Assembly (NCBI GenBank): GCA_965215995.1
Contig: OZ244128.1
Coordinates: forward strand, 4,526,001 to 4,590,000
From: SZUA-309 sp965215995
Lineage (GTDB): Bacteria; Pseudomonadota; Gammaproteobacteria; Pseudomonadales; Azotimanducaceae
DNA length: 64,000 nt
Direction of reading: 5' to 3'
Positions 1 to 9,384 of the stretch are shown piece by piece. The first letter of the stretch is position 1; each line of letters starts with the position of its first letter. The notes beneath the pieces were generated by a model. That model did no database searches. It saw only the letters and a program-made list of their open reading frames with translations, and was not told the DNA's origin. A program made the translations under genes and the position numbers.

Positions 1-824
1 ATGAACGTGCCGAACAGCACGATCAGGTAGCAGGCGTAGAGCAAGGGCATGCCTAGAGAGTCGAACTGGGTGTAAACGGGTAGCTCCGCTTCGAGTATGT
101 CGGGGTAGGCGCCGACAAAGCTGAGATGGAAGAGTATGCCGGGGAACATGGCGATCACGCCGCCGATGGCACCGGATGTGTAAGCCTGTTTTTCGGTTTC
201 GATGGCTCTGGCGGCATAGAGAATGATCGGTACTGCAGAGACGTTGTAGAGCGCGTACTGCAAACCGCTGACCATCCAGCTGGAGTCTATCTGCCAGTCC
301 AGCTTTCCTTCCAGATCAGCGTCCGTGAGACCGGTCATCACGGCCACGAAGTAACTGATGAAGACGGCGTAGAGCAGCACGCTCCAGGACGCCAGCACCC
401 GAGTGATCAGATCCCGGCCGAAGAAGGTCAGCAGCACGACAAGCACCAGCATCACGACAGCGCCAGTGCGCGCCGGCAGTCCCAGGCTGTCTTCCAGGAT
501 GCCGCCGGCGGCGGATCCCATTACCGCGAGAACCAGCACGAAGAGCACCATCAGCAGCACTTCGAACAGAAACCAGGCGCGGCCGAGGAGCAGTCGAAAG
601 AAGCTGCGGTAGTCGTATGCCTGGTAGCGCACGGCCAGGGCCAGGGTGAGGGCGAATATGGCCGAGACCAGCACCGTCGCGAGCAGCTGACCAAGGAACC
701 CGTCGGCGATGCCGTGGCGGGTAAAAAATTCCACCAGTTCCCGTCCGGTGCCGTAGCCGCCGCCGATCATTACCGATTGCAACACGGCCCCCGGCAGGAA
801 ATAGATGGACAGGAATCGCAGCAC
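1..824 (-). CDS. YkvI-family integral membrane protein (3' part beyond the left edge)
   Basis: Read on the minus strand, this open frame enters from about 824 and runs off the window at base 1, so its C-terminus is missing. It encodes a very hydrophobic protein with about seven visible membrane segments. The first helix carries the motif IGGGYGTGREL, which matches the unwound, glycine-rich first helix of YkvI-type proteins in the LeuT-fold amino acid/sodium symporter superfamily. The substrate cannot be told from sequence. The start is uncertain: no ATG lies in frame, and GTG at 822-824 is the best candidate. The gene is divergent from the acyl-CoA synthetase that follows, with about 109 bp between them. 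Confidence 0.7.
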   Translation of the reverse strand, partial: MLRFLSIYFLPGAVLQSVMIGGGYGTGRELVEFFTRHGIADGFLGQLLATVLVSAIFALTLALAVRYQAYDYRSFFRLLLGRAWFLFEVLLMVLFVLVLAVMGSAAGGILEDSLGLPARTGAVVMLVLVVLLTFFGRDLITRVLASWSVLLYAVFISYFVAVMTGLTDADLEGKLDWQIDSSWMVSGLQYALYNVSAVPIILYAARAIETEKQAYTSGAIGGVIAMFPGILFHLSFVGAYPDILEAELPVYTQFDSLGMPLLYACYLIVLFGTF

Positions 825-933
825 TCGCGGCTCACAAGGCAGTGGGAGTGGCCCGGATGCTAAGCCAGATTGCGCGGAAAGGACAATCGAGGGACACTCG
901 CCTGACGTTGAATTGCTGCGAAAAGGGGAGCCG

Positions 934-2448
934 ATGCATACGTTTGCGGATCCGATCAGGACGGCCGTTCGTCTGGCGGCGGACAAAGTAGGGGTGATTG
1001 ATGGTGAGGCGTCCTTCACGTTCAGAGAGCTGCACCAACGCTGCGCGAAACTGGCCGGCGCGCTCGCCGGTCTCGGCCTCAACAAAGGCGATCGGGTGGC
1101 AATCCTGGCCGGCAACGGACATCGCTATATCGAAACCTATGTGGGCGCACCCGCGGCGGGCTTCGTGGTTGTGCCGTTGAACACCAGGCACGCCGAACCG
1201 GAACTCAGATACGCGCTGGAGGATTCTGAAGCTCGCGTGCTCATCGTCGACCGGGATCCAGGCGCGCTTGCCGAGGTTGTGGAGCACGTGGTGATGATCC
1301 CGGATGCTTACGAGGCGCTTCTCGACGGTGGCGAGGCAATCGCGCTGGGTGTGGATCTGACGGAAAACGACCTGGCCGGACTTTTCTACACGGGTGGTAC
1401 CACGGGCAAATCCAAGGGTGTGATGCTCTCGCACCGAAACCTGATCGCCAACACCTATCACTATCTCGTTTCCATTCCGCAACGCGCGGAGGATGTGATG
1501 CTGGTGATGGCCCCCATGTTTCATGCGGCGGGATCGAACGGGATTCTCGGCAACATCTGGACCACGGGTCTGCAGATCACCCTGGACACCTTTGATCCCG
1601 CGCGGGCACTCGACCTCATTGAGCGGCACAAAGTCACTGAAACTCTGGGGGTGCCGACCATGCTGGCTGCGATTGCTGAAGAGCAGCTCGCTCGCCCACG
1701 AGATACCTCAACCCTGCGAATGATCGCGCATGGCGGATCGCCTATTGCCACAGAGGTGCTGCGACGAACGCACAGCGCCTTTCCGACCGCTCAGCTCAAC
1801 GAGCTCTACGGTGCGACCGAGCTTTCGCCGCTGACCACGGTGCTGGTTGGCGAGGAGAAGATCATTGATGACGATCTGGCGCGTTCCTGCGGCCGGCCGG
1901 TGCTCGGCAACGAGATCCAGATTCTGAACATAGAGGGTGAGAGTGTGGAACCGGGATCCGTCGGTGAAGTCGTCGTGCGTGGCCCGAACGTGATGCAGGG
2001 TTACTGGAACAAACCCGAGCAAACAGCCAGCGTGCTGAAAGACGGTGCTTACTGGACAGGTGATCTGGGCTACATGGACGAGGATGGCTATCTGTTCCTG
2101 GTCGATCGCAGCAAGGACATGATCGTCTCCGGCGGCGAGAACGTTTACTCCACGGAAGTGGAGGAGGTGATCTATCAACACCCGGCCGTGCTGGAGGCAG
2201 CAGCCTTTGGCGTGCCCGATGAGAGGTGGGGAGAGGCGGTCTGGGCGGTGGTGGTGCCCCGAGAGGAGCATGGCAACATAGATCCCAACGAGATCATCGA
2301 CTTCTGCAAGGAGCGCATCGCAGGCTACAAGGTGCCGAAAGGCATCGATCTGCGTTCCGATGCACTGCCTAAGTCCGGCCCGGGCAAGGTGTTGAAACGG
2401 GAGCTCAGAGCGCCCTACTGGGAAGGGAAAGACCGAGCCGTAAACTGA
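934..2448 (+). CDS. AMP-dependent acyl-CoA synthetase/ligase
   Basis: This 504-residue ANL-superfamily enzyme would activate a carboxylic acid to an acyl-AMP and then to an acyl-CoA thioester in the cytoplasm. The ATP-binding loop YTGGTTGKSKG is at about residues 152-162. The ELYGATE motif and the C-terminal hinge motif (YWTGDLGYMDEDGY, then DRSKDMIVSGGENVYS) are intact, as is the C-terminal lysine region KSGPGKVLKREL. The start at 934 is chosen because AAAAGGGGAG lies just upstream and the family N-terminus begins there; the open frame extends back to 805 without homology. The chain length of the substrate is unknown. The dehydrogenase that follows starts 24 bp later, so the two are probably co-transcribed. 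Confidence 0.88.
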   Translation: MHTFADPIRTAVRLAADKVGVIDGEASFTFRELHQRCAKLAGALAGLGLNKGDRVAILAGNGHRYIETYVGAPAAGFVVVPLNTRHAEPELRYALEDSEARVLIVDRDPGALAEVVEHVVMIPDAYEALLDGGEAIALGVDLTENDLAGLFYTGGTTGKSKGVMLSHRNLIANTYHYLVSIPQRAEDVMLVMAPMFHAAGSNGILGNIWTTGLQITLDTFDPARALDLIERHKVTETLGVPTMLAAIAEEQLARPRDTSTLRMIAHGGSPIATEVLRRTHSAFPTAQLNELYGATELSPLTTVLVGEEKIIDDDLARSCGRPVLGNEIQILNIEGESVEPGSVGEVVVRGPNVMQGYWNKPEQTASVLKDGAYWTGDLGYMDEDGYLFLVDRSKDMIVSGGENVYSTEVEEVIYQHPAVLEAAAFGVPDERWGEAVWAVVVPREEHGNIDPNEIIDFCKERIAGYKVPKGIDLRSDALPKSGPGKVLKRELRAPYWEGKDRAVN

Positions 2449-2472
2449 TCCGTCGGCGATGGATCGCGGCGA

Positions 2473-3540
2473 ATGCCCATGACTGATCGGGTGGCGCATG
2501 CCCAGCTGCTGGAGTTCGTGATCAGCCTTTTCAGGGCTGAAGGCCTCTCGCCGGAGATGGCACAGGTGGTCGGCCGCGGTTTCGTCGAAGCGGAGCTGCT
2601 CGGCTTCCGCTCGCATGGCGTGATCAAGGTCGCGAACAACCTGAAATGGCTGCGCAGCGGCGAGACCCGGTCCAGCGGAGAACCGGCTGTACTTGTTGAA
2701 TACCCCGCGATTGCCAACTGGGACGCGCTGGGGTTGCCTGGTCACTGGGCCATGCATCGAGCTCTCGAGCATGCCATTCCCAGAGCGCGCACCCAGGGTG
2801 CCTTCACGATGACGCTGCGCCGGTGCCAGCATGTTGCCTGCCTCGCTTCCACGTTGCTGCCTGCCATAGAAGCCCGAATGATCGTGCTGATGATGATAAG
2901 CTCTCCGGATGAAGCGTTCGTCAGTCCGTTTGGCGGCAGTGCACGCCTGTTCTCGAACAATCCGATCGCGCTGACCGCGCCGGGTCCCGGTTTCCCGGAC
3001 GAGTCTCCGTGGCCCATCCTGTTCGACGTGAGCATGGCCATCACCGCGGGTAGTCAGGTTGCGCGATACGCAAGGCTGGGCCACCGCTTGCCCGAGGCGG
3101 CTATCAAGACCCGACTTGGCGAACTCAGTGACGATCCTGCAGAACTCCGTCGCGGTGGATCGGTGATGCCCGTTGGCGGGACTGGCCACGGCCACAAGGG
3201 ACACGCGCTCACCCTGATGACGGAGATACTGAGCCAGGCGCTCGGTGGCTATGGCCGATCGGAAGTACGTCCGGAGAGCGAACTGAACAGCGTCTACCTG
3301 CAGGTGTTGGATCCAGCCGCGTTCAGTGCGACTGAAGATTACGACCGGGAGATCAAACATCTTGTGCAGATGGTGGAGGGCAGCGCATCGGATGACCCGG
3401 CACACCCGGTTCGGATTCCCGGCCGGAATGCCTGGACACTCCGTTCAGAGCAGATGAGCGAAGGAGTGACTCTCGATCCGGGGGCGCTCCAGTCACTCGC
3501 TCCGTACGCCGAGGAGGCAGGTCTCACTCTGCCAGACTAG
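2473..3540 (+). CDS. Ldh_2 family malate/L-lactate/ureidoglycolate-type dehydrogenase
   Basis: This 355-residue protein belongs to the NAD(P)-dependent malate/L-lactate dehydrogenase family (Ldh_2), which oxidises 2-hydroxy acids and related compounds. Visible family features are the N-terminal EAELLGFRSHGV segment with the conserved SHG, the central SPFGG and NNPIA segments, and the GHGHKGHALTLM segment near residue 240, which corresponds to the conserved KG-based nucleotide/substrate region. Length is typical. Start at 2473; the ATG at 2479 is an alternative. The exact substrate is not readable. It follows the acyl-CoA synthetase on the same strand and ends before the convergent haem protein gene. 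Confidence 0.82.
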   Translation: MPMTDRVAHAQLLEFVISLFRAEGLSPEMAQVVGRGFVEAELLGFRSHGVIKVANNLKWLRSGETRSSGEPAVLVEYPAIANWDALGLPGHWAMHRALEHAIPRARTQGAFTMTLRRCQHVACLASTLLPAIEARMIVLMMISSPDEAFVSPFGGSARLFSNNPIALTAPGPGFPDESPWPILFDVSMAITAGSQVARYARLGHRLPEAAIKTRLGELSDDPAELRRGGSVMPVGGTGHGHKGHALTLMTEILSQALGGYGRSEVRPESELNSVYLQVLDPAAFSATEDYDREIKHLVQMVEGSASDDPAHPVRIPGRNAWTLRSEQMSEGVTLDPGALQSLAPYAEEAGLTLPD

Positions 3541-3585
3541 TGCTCCGTGCAACGAACTCATCGGGTAAGGAAACTAACCGCCGGT

Positions 3586-5868
3586 TCAACCCGAAACCGA
3601 GGCCCGTTGCATCGCCTCCCTGAACTGAATCAGTTGCTGATTGCCCGGTTGCTGCTGAATCAGCCGGTCAAGCAGCGGCAGTGCCTCACTGAAGCGATTC
3701 TGATCCCTGAGCATGGTCACCGTAGCGATGAGCAGATCCGGATCATCCGGCCAGCGCTGTAGAAGGGCAGCAAGTACGTTCAGCGCCTTGTCCGTATCAC
3801 CCGAGTCGTTCAGAGCGATCGCCCAGGTGTAGGCGTACTGTCGCTGACCGGGCGCAGCCCGAGCGGCCTGTTCCAGATACGGCAAACCTTCGTCCAGGCG
3901 GTCCTGTCGGAAAAGCCACAGAGCATAAGCGTAGGCGGTTTCCGGCTGGTCGGGCGTGAGGGCCAGAGCCTCCTCCAGCAACGGCCCGGCTTCCAGATCG
4001 CGTCCCGTGGCACGGTACAGGTCTGCCAGGGAAACCAGACCCGGAACCCAGTTTGCCTGCAGGGCAATCGACTCGTTCAGGGCCGCCTCTGCCTGTTGGA
4101 GATCGCCGAGCGCAGCGTAAGCTCCGGCCACATTGGTCAACGTCTCCGGAAAGTCCAGGTTCAGGCGCTGCTCCTCGATCCAGATGGCGAGGTGTGGCTC
4201 GAGGCGCTCGCGGAAGCCTGGATCGGCCTGCAGGGTTGGCAGCAGGGCAGATACGGTTTGATGGCGGATGGCGCGCAGGTCGTCCTCGAGTAATGGCGCC
4301 AACAGTCGCCAGCTTCGATCCGGAGACAGGCTCGCGGCCGCTACCGGTGCTGCAAAGCGCAGCAGCGGTTCGTCCTTCCTGGCGAACCTGATCGCATCCA
4401 TGGTGTAGCCACGGTTGTAGGCACCGAGCCTTGCCAGGGCAGAGGCCCGAATCATGATCGGCTGGTTCGCATCCATCACCAGCGAAGCCAGTTGAGCATC
4501 CACTTCGGGAACGGCTGAGTCTGCGGCGGCAAAGGACGTTGCAAAGTGTTCACCCTCGCTGGCACCAAAGTGATTGGCCAGGACCTCTGCCGCCCATTCG
4601 GCATTCTGGTCCGTGTGGCAACTCGTGCAGGGTTCTGGCACGCCGAGCCTGACGCTGAGATCGGGTCGCGGAATTCGGAAGCTGTGATCTCGGCGATCGT
4701 CCACGCCCATATAGGTTTTCGAGGGCATATGACAGGCGACACATTGGGCACCGTCGCTGCCTTCGGGATGGAGGTGATGCGCTTCAGAATCGAAAACGCT
4801 GGCATCGTCGGCGAGCGCTGCCGCGCTGAAGGACGGGGGCGGGTTTGCCTGGTGGCAGAAAGTACAGGTTTCGTTGCCTTCTCGCTTGAGCCCGGTGCTG
4901 TGTGGATCATGGCAGTTGCTGCAGGTGACGCCGGCATGGTGCATGCGGCTCTGCAGGAATGATCCCCAGACGTAGACCTCATCCAGGATCTGGCCATCCG
5001 GATGATAGAGACCGGGCGCGATTAATCTGGGTGAGTAGTGATCGAGAAACTCGCTGCTTGGCCGGAAACCTTCTGCGATCTGTCCACGTCTCGCGTGGCA
5101 GGGCGCACAGGCGTTGATCTGCTCGGTTTGTGCGGTCAGCGCCATGAGTGACACCGTGCTGGGGCTGGCCGCGTGTGCGGAGCCCGGGCCATGGCAGGCC
5201 TCGCAGCTCACGTCCTCCAGCTCAAAGGTGGTGTGGTAGCTCCGCGTTTCGGGATCGTAGCCTTTCACCACCCCGGTAGAGTGGCAGTCCGCGCACTGGC
5301 TGTTCCAGCGGTTGGCACGTCCCTGCCAGTGCATTGGATCCCCAGCGGGATAGGAATCATCGTAGAGATCGAACCAGCGTTGCCCGCCGACCTCATCCGG
5401 ACGGCTGTCCCAGGCTACCGGATGTGTCTGCCAGGCGCCGTTACCGCCATCGATCACGTACTGCTGTAACGGCTCGACGCCGAATGCAAAGCGCGGCACC
5501 AGAGGATCGGCGTCAGAGTCCGTGTGGAACTTCAGGCCTGTTTCGTCCTTTGTGATCCGCGTGACACCGCTCTCGCTACCTGTCGTGGCCAGTACCGTCT
5601 CTGCTGATGCGACCTGCAAGGCCAGATCGTGGTGCGAGTTCTGCCACTGCTGGTAAGCTGATTCGTGGCAGCCTGCACAGGCAGTGCTACCGATGTAACT
5701 TGGTTCGGGTAGAGCTTCCGCTGCCGGCCGTGCAGCCTGGTCGGTGGTTGCAGCTCCGCGATCTGTCTCAGCCGTATCCGAGCATCCGGACAGCAGGCTG
5801 AGCAGGGTGAGGGCGACGACGGGAGCGAGGCGAGTTAAACGGACGCGCTTTGGGCGGGTGATCTGCAT
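3586..5868 (-). CDS. Octahaem cytochrome c lipoprotein with C-terminal TPR repeats
   Basis: This 760-residue exported protein has a lipoprotein signal ending LLSGC at Cys29, so it is probably anchored to a membrane facing the periplasm. The N-terminal half has eight CxxCH haem sites, at about residues 64, 192, 222, 254, 316, 335, 376 and 414, arranged like the cytochrome c554/multihaem family. Residues 430-560 look helical and repeat-like, and residues 585-755 are TPR-type repeats. The likely role is periplasmic electron transfer, with the TPR part holding a partner; the redox partner is not evident. It ends convergently with the Ldh_2 gene, 45 bp away, and diverges from the small gene at 5902. 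Confidence 0.85.
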   Translation of the reverse strand: MQITRPKRVRLTRLAPVVALTLLSLLSGCSDTAETDRGAATTDQAARPAAEALPEPSYIGSTACAGCHESAYQQWQNSHHDLALQVASAETVLATTGSESGVTRITKDETGLKFHTDSDADPLVPRFAFGVEPLQQYVIDGGNGAWQTHPVAWDSRPDEVGGQRWFDLYDDSYPAGDPMHWQGRANRWNSQCADCHSTGVVKGYDPETRSYHTTFELEDVSCEACHGPGSAHAASPSTVSLMALTAQTEQINACAPCHARRGQIAEGFRPSSEFLDHYSPRLIAPGLYHPDGQILDEVYVWGSFLQSRMHHAGVTCSNCHDPHSTGLKREGNETCTFCHQANPPPSFSAAALADDASVFDSEAHHLHPEGSDGAQCVACHMPSKTYMGVDDRRDHSFRIPRPDLSVRLGVPEPCTSCHTDQNAEWAAEVLANHFGASEGEHFATSFAAADSAVPEVDAQLASLVMDANQPIMIRASALARLGAYNRGYTMDAIRFARKDEPLLRFAAPVAAASLSPDRSWRLLAPLLEDDLRAIRHQTVSALLPTLQADPGFRERLEPHLAIWIEEQRLNLDFPETLTNVAGAYAALGDLQQAEAALNESIALQANWVPGLVSLADLYRATGRDLEAGPLLEEALALTPDQPETAYAYALWLFRQDRLDEGLPYLEQAARAAPGQRQYAYTWAIALNDSGDTDKALNVLAALLQRWPDDPDLLIATVTMLRDQNRFSEALPLLDRLIQQQPGNQQLIQFREAMQRASVSG

Positions 5869-5901
5869 GGTGGCGGAGCATAACAGGATGAGACAGCAGG
5901 C

Positions 5902-6222
5902 ATGAGCTCACTGGAACAGGAGTTCGCGACGTTGGAGACAGATCTGCAGGCACTGCTCGGCCTGTTGGATGAAGCAGAGGAGACTTTCTGGCGAAACACG
6001 CTGGCGCGGGGAATGAGGCAGATCCAGGATCAGAAGCTGGCTGGTGCGACCTATGTGCTCGGGTGTTACGGCGGCGTCGAAACCTTCTCCGATCTCATCA
6101 TTGGGCGGGAGTTCGAGGTCTCTGAGCCGTTGCGTTTCCGCAATCTGAACGCACGGCTGACTCATCTGCGCAGCCGGACCTTTGATTCCGCCAATGCCAT
6201 TGCCGCCCGTCGCAGCTGGTAG
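5902..6222 (+). CDS. Small conserved hypothetical protein (DUF6966-like)
   Basis: This 106-residue soluble protein has a helical acidic N-terminus (LEQEFATLETDLQALLGLL) and a central LGCYGGVETFSDLIIG segment. The pattern of a helical pair followed by a glycine-rich FxDL motif recalls the DUF6966 family, whose function is unknown; this assignment is from memory. No signal peptide or membrane segment is present. It starts 33 bp from the divergent octahaem cytochrome and sits 30 bp upstream of threonine aldolase, so it could share a transcript with that gene. Confidence 0.6.
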   Translation: MSSLEQEFATLETDLQALLGLLDEAEETFWRNTLARGMRQIQDQKLAGATYVLGCYGGVETFSDLIIGREFEVSEPLRFRNLNARLTHLRSRTFDSANAIAARRSW

Positions 6223-6252
6223 ACTTCTCGATGGAGAATTCGAGGACGGTGC

Positions 6253-7278
6253 ATGATGGCGCGCTGGATTGACTTAAGGAGCGATACGCTTACCCAACCC
6301 ACACCGTCCATGCGCCGCGCCATGCATGAAGCCGAGGTGGGTGACGATGTGTACGGCGAAGATCCCACCGTCAATGCCCTGGAGTCGTATGCCGCAGAAC
6401 TTCTGGGGAAAGAGGCGGGACTCTTCCTGGCCTCGGGTACCCAATCCAATCTGGTCGCGCTGCTCACACATTGTCAGCGTGGTGATGAATACATTGCTGG
6501 CAGCACGGCACACACCTATCAGTTCGAAGGTGGCGGTGCCGCCGCACTTGGCGGTATTCAGCCGCAGACCCTACCGTTCGAAGCCAATGGCACCCTGGAC
6601 CTGACGGCAGTCGAATCCCTGATCAAGCCGGACAACGTCCACTTCGCCAATACCCGATTGCTCTGCCTGGAGAACACGCAGGATGGCAAAGCTACGGGAC
6701 CTGCCTACTTCCGTGAAGCTCGTGAGCTGGTCGATCGGCATGGTCTTCGTCTGCACCTCGACGGCGCGCGGTATTTCAATGCCGCCGTTGAGATGGGCGG
6801 ACCTGTCAGTGCGATCGCGGCACCTTGCGACACGATTTCGATCTGCCTGTCAAAAGGGCTTGGTGCACCTGTTGGGTCCGTGCTGGTCGGTCCAGGTGAC
6901 TTTATTCACGAAGCACGACGCTGGCGGAAGATGGTCGGCGGCGGCATGCGCCAGGCGGGGGTCATCGCTGCGGCTGGACGCTATGCGCTCGAGAATAACA
7001 TCGAGCGCCTGGCTGAGGATCATGAGAAGGCCCGAATGGTTGCTGCAGCCGTCAACGACCGGTACCCAGGCGCAGCGGTGACGAATACGAACATGGTGTT
7101 TGTTGATCTGTCTGCAGAGACATTTACCCAACTGCGCGAGGCATTATCGGCCAGAAGCATCCGGATCAGCCGGAACCGCTGGGTGTTTCATCTGGATGTG
7201 AGTTTTGAGGATGCTGAGCGTGTTGTCTCGGCCATCGATGAGTTCGCACCTGATACCCGGTTCAGCGCGGGCTCATGA
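6253..7278 (+). CDS. ltaE: Low-specificity L-threonine aldolase
   Basis: This 341-residue PLP enzyme cleaves L-threonine or L-allo-threonine to glycine and acetaldehyde. The N-terminal WIDLRSDTLTQPT, the GDDVYGEDPTV segment and HLDGAR are hallmark motifs of the family. The PLP-binding lysine is Lys201 in SICLSKGLGAPVGS. Length is normal. Starts at 6253 and 6256 (tandem ATG) are both possible. It is a complete, ordinary enzyme that supplies glycine and helps degrade threonine. Confidence 0.93.
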   Translation: MMARWIDLRSDTLTQPTPSMRRAMHEAEVGDDVYGEDPTVNALESYAAELLGKEAGLFLASGTQSNLVALLTHCQRGDEYIAGSTAHTYQFEGGGAAALGGIQPQTLPFEANGTLDLTAVESLIKPDNVHFANTRLLCLENTQDGKATGPAYFREARELVDRHGLRLHLDGARYFNAAVEMGGPVSAIAAPCDTISICLSKGLGAPVGSVLVGPGDFIHEARRWRKMVGGGMRQAGVIAAAGRYALENNIERLAEDHEKARMVAAAVNDRYPGAAVTNTNMVFVDLSAETFTQLREALSARSIRISRNRWVFHLDVSFEDAERVVSAIDEFAPDTRFSAGS

Positions 7279-7329
7279 CTCTTCACATGGCTTCAGCGAT
7301 CCTGGGTGTCTGATCCTCACAGGATAGTT

Positions 7330-7704
7330 TCAATCGTGGTCTGTCAGCCAGCGATATGCCTCATTCCAGTTTGTGAAGACGCGCATCTCTGAGTTGATCA
7401 TAAGCTGGGAGACGACATTCTGGAGCAGACGAGCCTGCAGCTCGTGAGCACAAACCAGAGCAGCAACCGACCCAAGACGCAGAGTTTTCAGGCGTTCTGT
7501 GAAGTTCCTGAAGACGTCTGTGTTGTGTACGCCGAACGGAAAATCCACTGTCGCGTTGCGGTAGTCCCAGATTGCTTTCAACGGCAGATACGCAGACCTC
7601 TCCTCGCGGACGAAGACGTCACAGATGTCATCGATCGTCGCACGGTCACTAAATCGATGAATGATGATGTCATGGTGGTTCGGATCACGATACGACCTGA
7701 GCAT
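7330..7704 (-). CDS. Hypothetical SpoIIAA/STAS-like protein
   Basis: This 124-residue cytoplasmic protein starts at an ATG at 7704 preceded by AAAGGAAGGG. The alternation of strands and helices, the conserved-looking KAIWDYRNATVDFP segment and the C-terminal VFTNWNEAYRWL resemble the small SpoIIAA/STAS-like domain proteins found alone in many Proteobacteria. That match is by pattern only and no function can be given. It stands alone, convergent with ltaE on one side and divergent from the secreted protein at 7931. Confidence 0.6.
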   Translation of the reverse strand: MLRSYRDPNHHDIIIHRFSDRATIDDICDVFVREERSAYLPLKAIWDYRNATVDFPFGVHNTDVFRNFTERLKTLRLGSVAALVCAHELQARLLQNVVSQLMINSEMRVFTNWNEAYRWLTDHD

Positions 7705-7930
7705 GCCCTTCCTTTACTGGAGCTACTTCTGCAGATCGTAAAGAAACCAAGCTAGAATCGGGATTCAGTTTCGCTTCCGAGACATTTCCGACCTTTACTG
7801 TTTCCGTCCCGGAACTAACTGTGTTGCATGAGCCCTCCGGGGGTGATCGGCGTACCCGAGTCCGCACTCGCGGACACTTACAACTCCTTGGTTGCCGCGG
7901 GCGTAGAACCCGGTAGCCTTTCCGGCTGCA

Positions 7931-8431
7931 ATGACCATTTTTGCATTCCGAGACAACCGAATTACAGGTGTTCGCCGAGGGGTACTCGCGATCGTGCTGG
8001 CCGCCACCAGTGTCCTATCCGCTGAAGCCGCCGACTGGTCGTATCGGTACTTTCCGAATCCGGTGCTCGGGGGCACCACATACCTGGCCGAGGTACAGGC
8101 CGGTGCCCTGATCGTGTCCGTTCGCTGCGACGGTAGTCCTGCTGACCTGGAGACGCGTATTCGCCTGGACGAAGCGGTGTTGCGGAGACTCGAGGGATTG
8201 GATTGGACCTTCGACGGCATTCCATTCCGGCCGCCACCGTGGGCGAAAAGTCCCAACGGACAGTCGCTCATCCTCACCGACGGCGATGGCGACAGAATTC
8301 CCCGTCTGCTGATGGCCTACCAGGAAATGGCGTTGATACTGCACCTGGCAGATTCGGGTGATGCCACCTACACGGTGTCGCTGTCGGGGTCATCAGCGGC
8401 CATTCGAAACGTGCAGAACGGCTGCCGCTGA
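7931..8431 (+). CDS. Exported hypothetical protein
   Basis: This 166-residue protein has an N-terminal basic region and a hydrophobic stretch (GVLAIVLAATSVLSAEAA) that reads as a Sec signal peptide cut near residue 34. The mature part contains two cysteines (VRCDG and NGCR at the end) that could form a disulfide. It has no family motif I recognise. The ribosome site before 7931 is weak, so the start is a best guess. It lies at the left edge of the repeat-rich mosaic segment. Confidence 0.55.
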   Translation: MTIFAFRDNRITGVRRGVLAIVLAATSVLSAEAADWSYRYFPNPVLGGTTYLAEVQAGALIVSVRCDGSPADLETRIRLDEAVLRRLEGLDWTFDGIPFRPPPWAKSPNGQSLILTDGDGDRIPRLLMAYQEMALILHLADSGDATYTVSLSGSSAAIRNVQNGCR

Positions 8432-8487
8432 GTACCGTCTTGCATAGTTGAGTTTCGAGTGCAAAGAGACGGATTGATCAGTAGCGC

Positions 8488-8612
8488 TTGAAAAACTATT
8501 TACCGGCGCGACGAGGCACGATTATCGGAGATCTTCGCGCACGAGGTTTACACCAAACTCAACTGCACCAACGAAATACGAAACGACCAAGCTCTCGTGC
8601 GCGTTGCGATTT
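8488..8612. mobile_element. Short repeat element, copy A (left-truncated, no right end)
   Basis: This is the first of three copies of a roughly 125-bp sequence beginning TTGAAAAACTATTTACCGG and ending GCGTGCGCGTTGCGAT-like. It differs from copy C at five places over the shared core. Its outermost left bases are lost, and the right terminal inverted repeat is absent. It lies between the secreted protein and the orphan membrane protein, and provides a GTG (8597) that opens the longest frame of the latter. Confidence 0.75.
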
Positions 8613-8725
8613 CGACTCATAGCTCCGTTGTTGGGGCGAAAGCAGTCTCCCAGTCTGAGACGAGCGGCTACCTAGAAAGATACAATACCTGCCTGTCGCT
8701 GACGGGTCGTGGAGTTAATCCGGTA

Positions 8726-9346
8726 ATGGCTCAGTTCATGAACATCCCAGGGTTTGGAGTTCGACTTGCACCCAGGGAGTTTGATCCCGCCAACTGGGTA
8801 CACGGCCCTCCATGGTCCAAGGTTGACTCGTTAGAACCTAAGTATCGAGACAAACTTATTGAACTTGTCGTACAGCCTGAAATGGAATTGGACTGGGCTC
8901 TAGATCGTAATTCCTTCAGTCAAAAACTTGGTTGGTCCGGCAATCGAGAAAAAGTGTTGGCGCTCGAATGTGAGGCTAACAGCAAGATCGTTAAGCTGGT
9001 GTACGACAGAATGATGCGCCGTCCGACGCCATTCGCCTGGTTGGTGATGTTGATAGGGACTATCACCATAGGAGTGATCTCACCATTTTTGTTGGAGTCG
9101 CTTCTCGACGCAATACGTGAATCTGATATCCCGATACAAGGAAGCCCTGCTGAGAGACTGGGAGGCATTCTGAGAAACAGCATGGCATTCGCGTCATTGC
9201 TGACCCCGATACTGTTGGTGGCACTTGTTTCGCGATGGATTGCTGAGTACTTTGCCGAAGAATTGATTCTGTTTACCCGCTGGCAAGTCTATGCTGCGAC
9301 CATCGTTGGCGTTGTTTCGTCGGTGGTCGTTTTAGCCATCCTATAG
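8726..9346 (+). CDS. Orphan hypothetical membrane protein
   Basis: The protein has a soluble N-terminal half (about 110 residues, with a conserved-looking WVHGPPWSKVDSLEPKYRDKL segment) followed by three hydrophobic segments, the last at the very C-terminus. The open frame reaches back to a GTG at 8597 inside repeat copy A, but ATG 8726 (MAQFMNIPGF) is preferred because upstream residues look non-coding. Base composition is less GC-rich than its neighbours, consistent with acquisition by transfer. The family is not recognised. Confidence 0.5.
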   Translation: MAQFMNIPGFGVRLAPREFDPANWVHGPPWSKVDSLEPKYRDKLIELVVQPEMELDWALDRNSFSQKLGWSGNREKVLALECEANSKIVKLVYDRMMRRPTPFAWLVMLIGTITIGVISPFLLESLLDAIRESDIPIQGSPAERLGGILRNSMAFASLLTPILLVALVSRWIAEYFAEELILFTRWQVYAATIVGVVSSVVVLAIL

Positions 9347-9384
9347 GGGCAACGTGTAGAGAGTATTGGACGTCGGCTCTAGGC

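Noticed and set aside
126..863. A 245-residue plus-strand open frame rich in His, Gln and Glu
   Set aside because: It is the shadow of the YkvI-type membrane protein on the minus strand, which has strong hydrophobic segments and a family motif.
1708..3405. A 565-residue minus-strand open frame
   Set aside because: It lies opposite two genes with strong family motifs, has shadow-type composition and no recognisable motifs.
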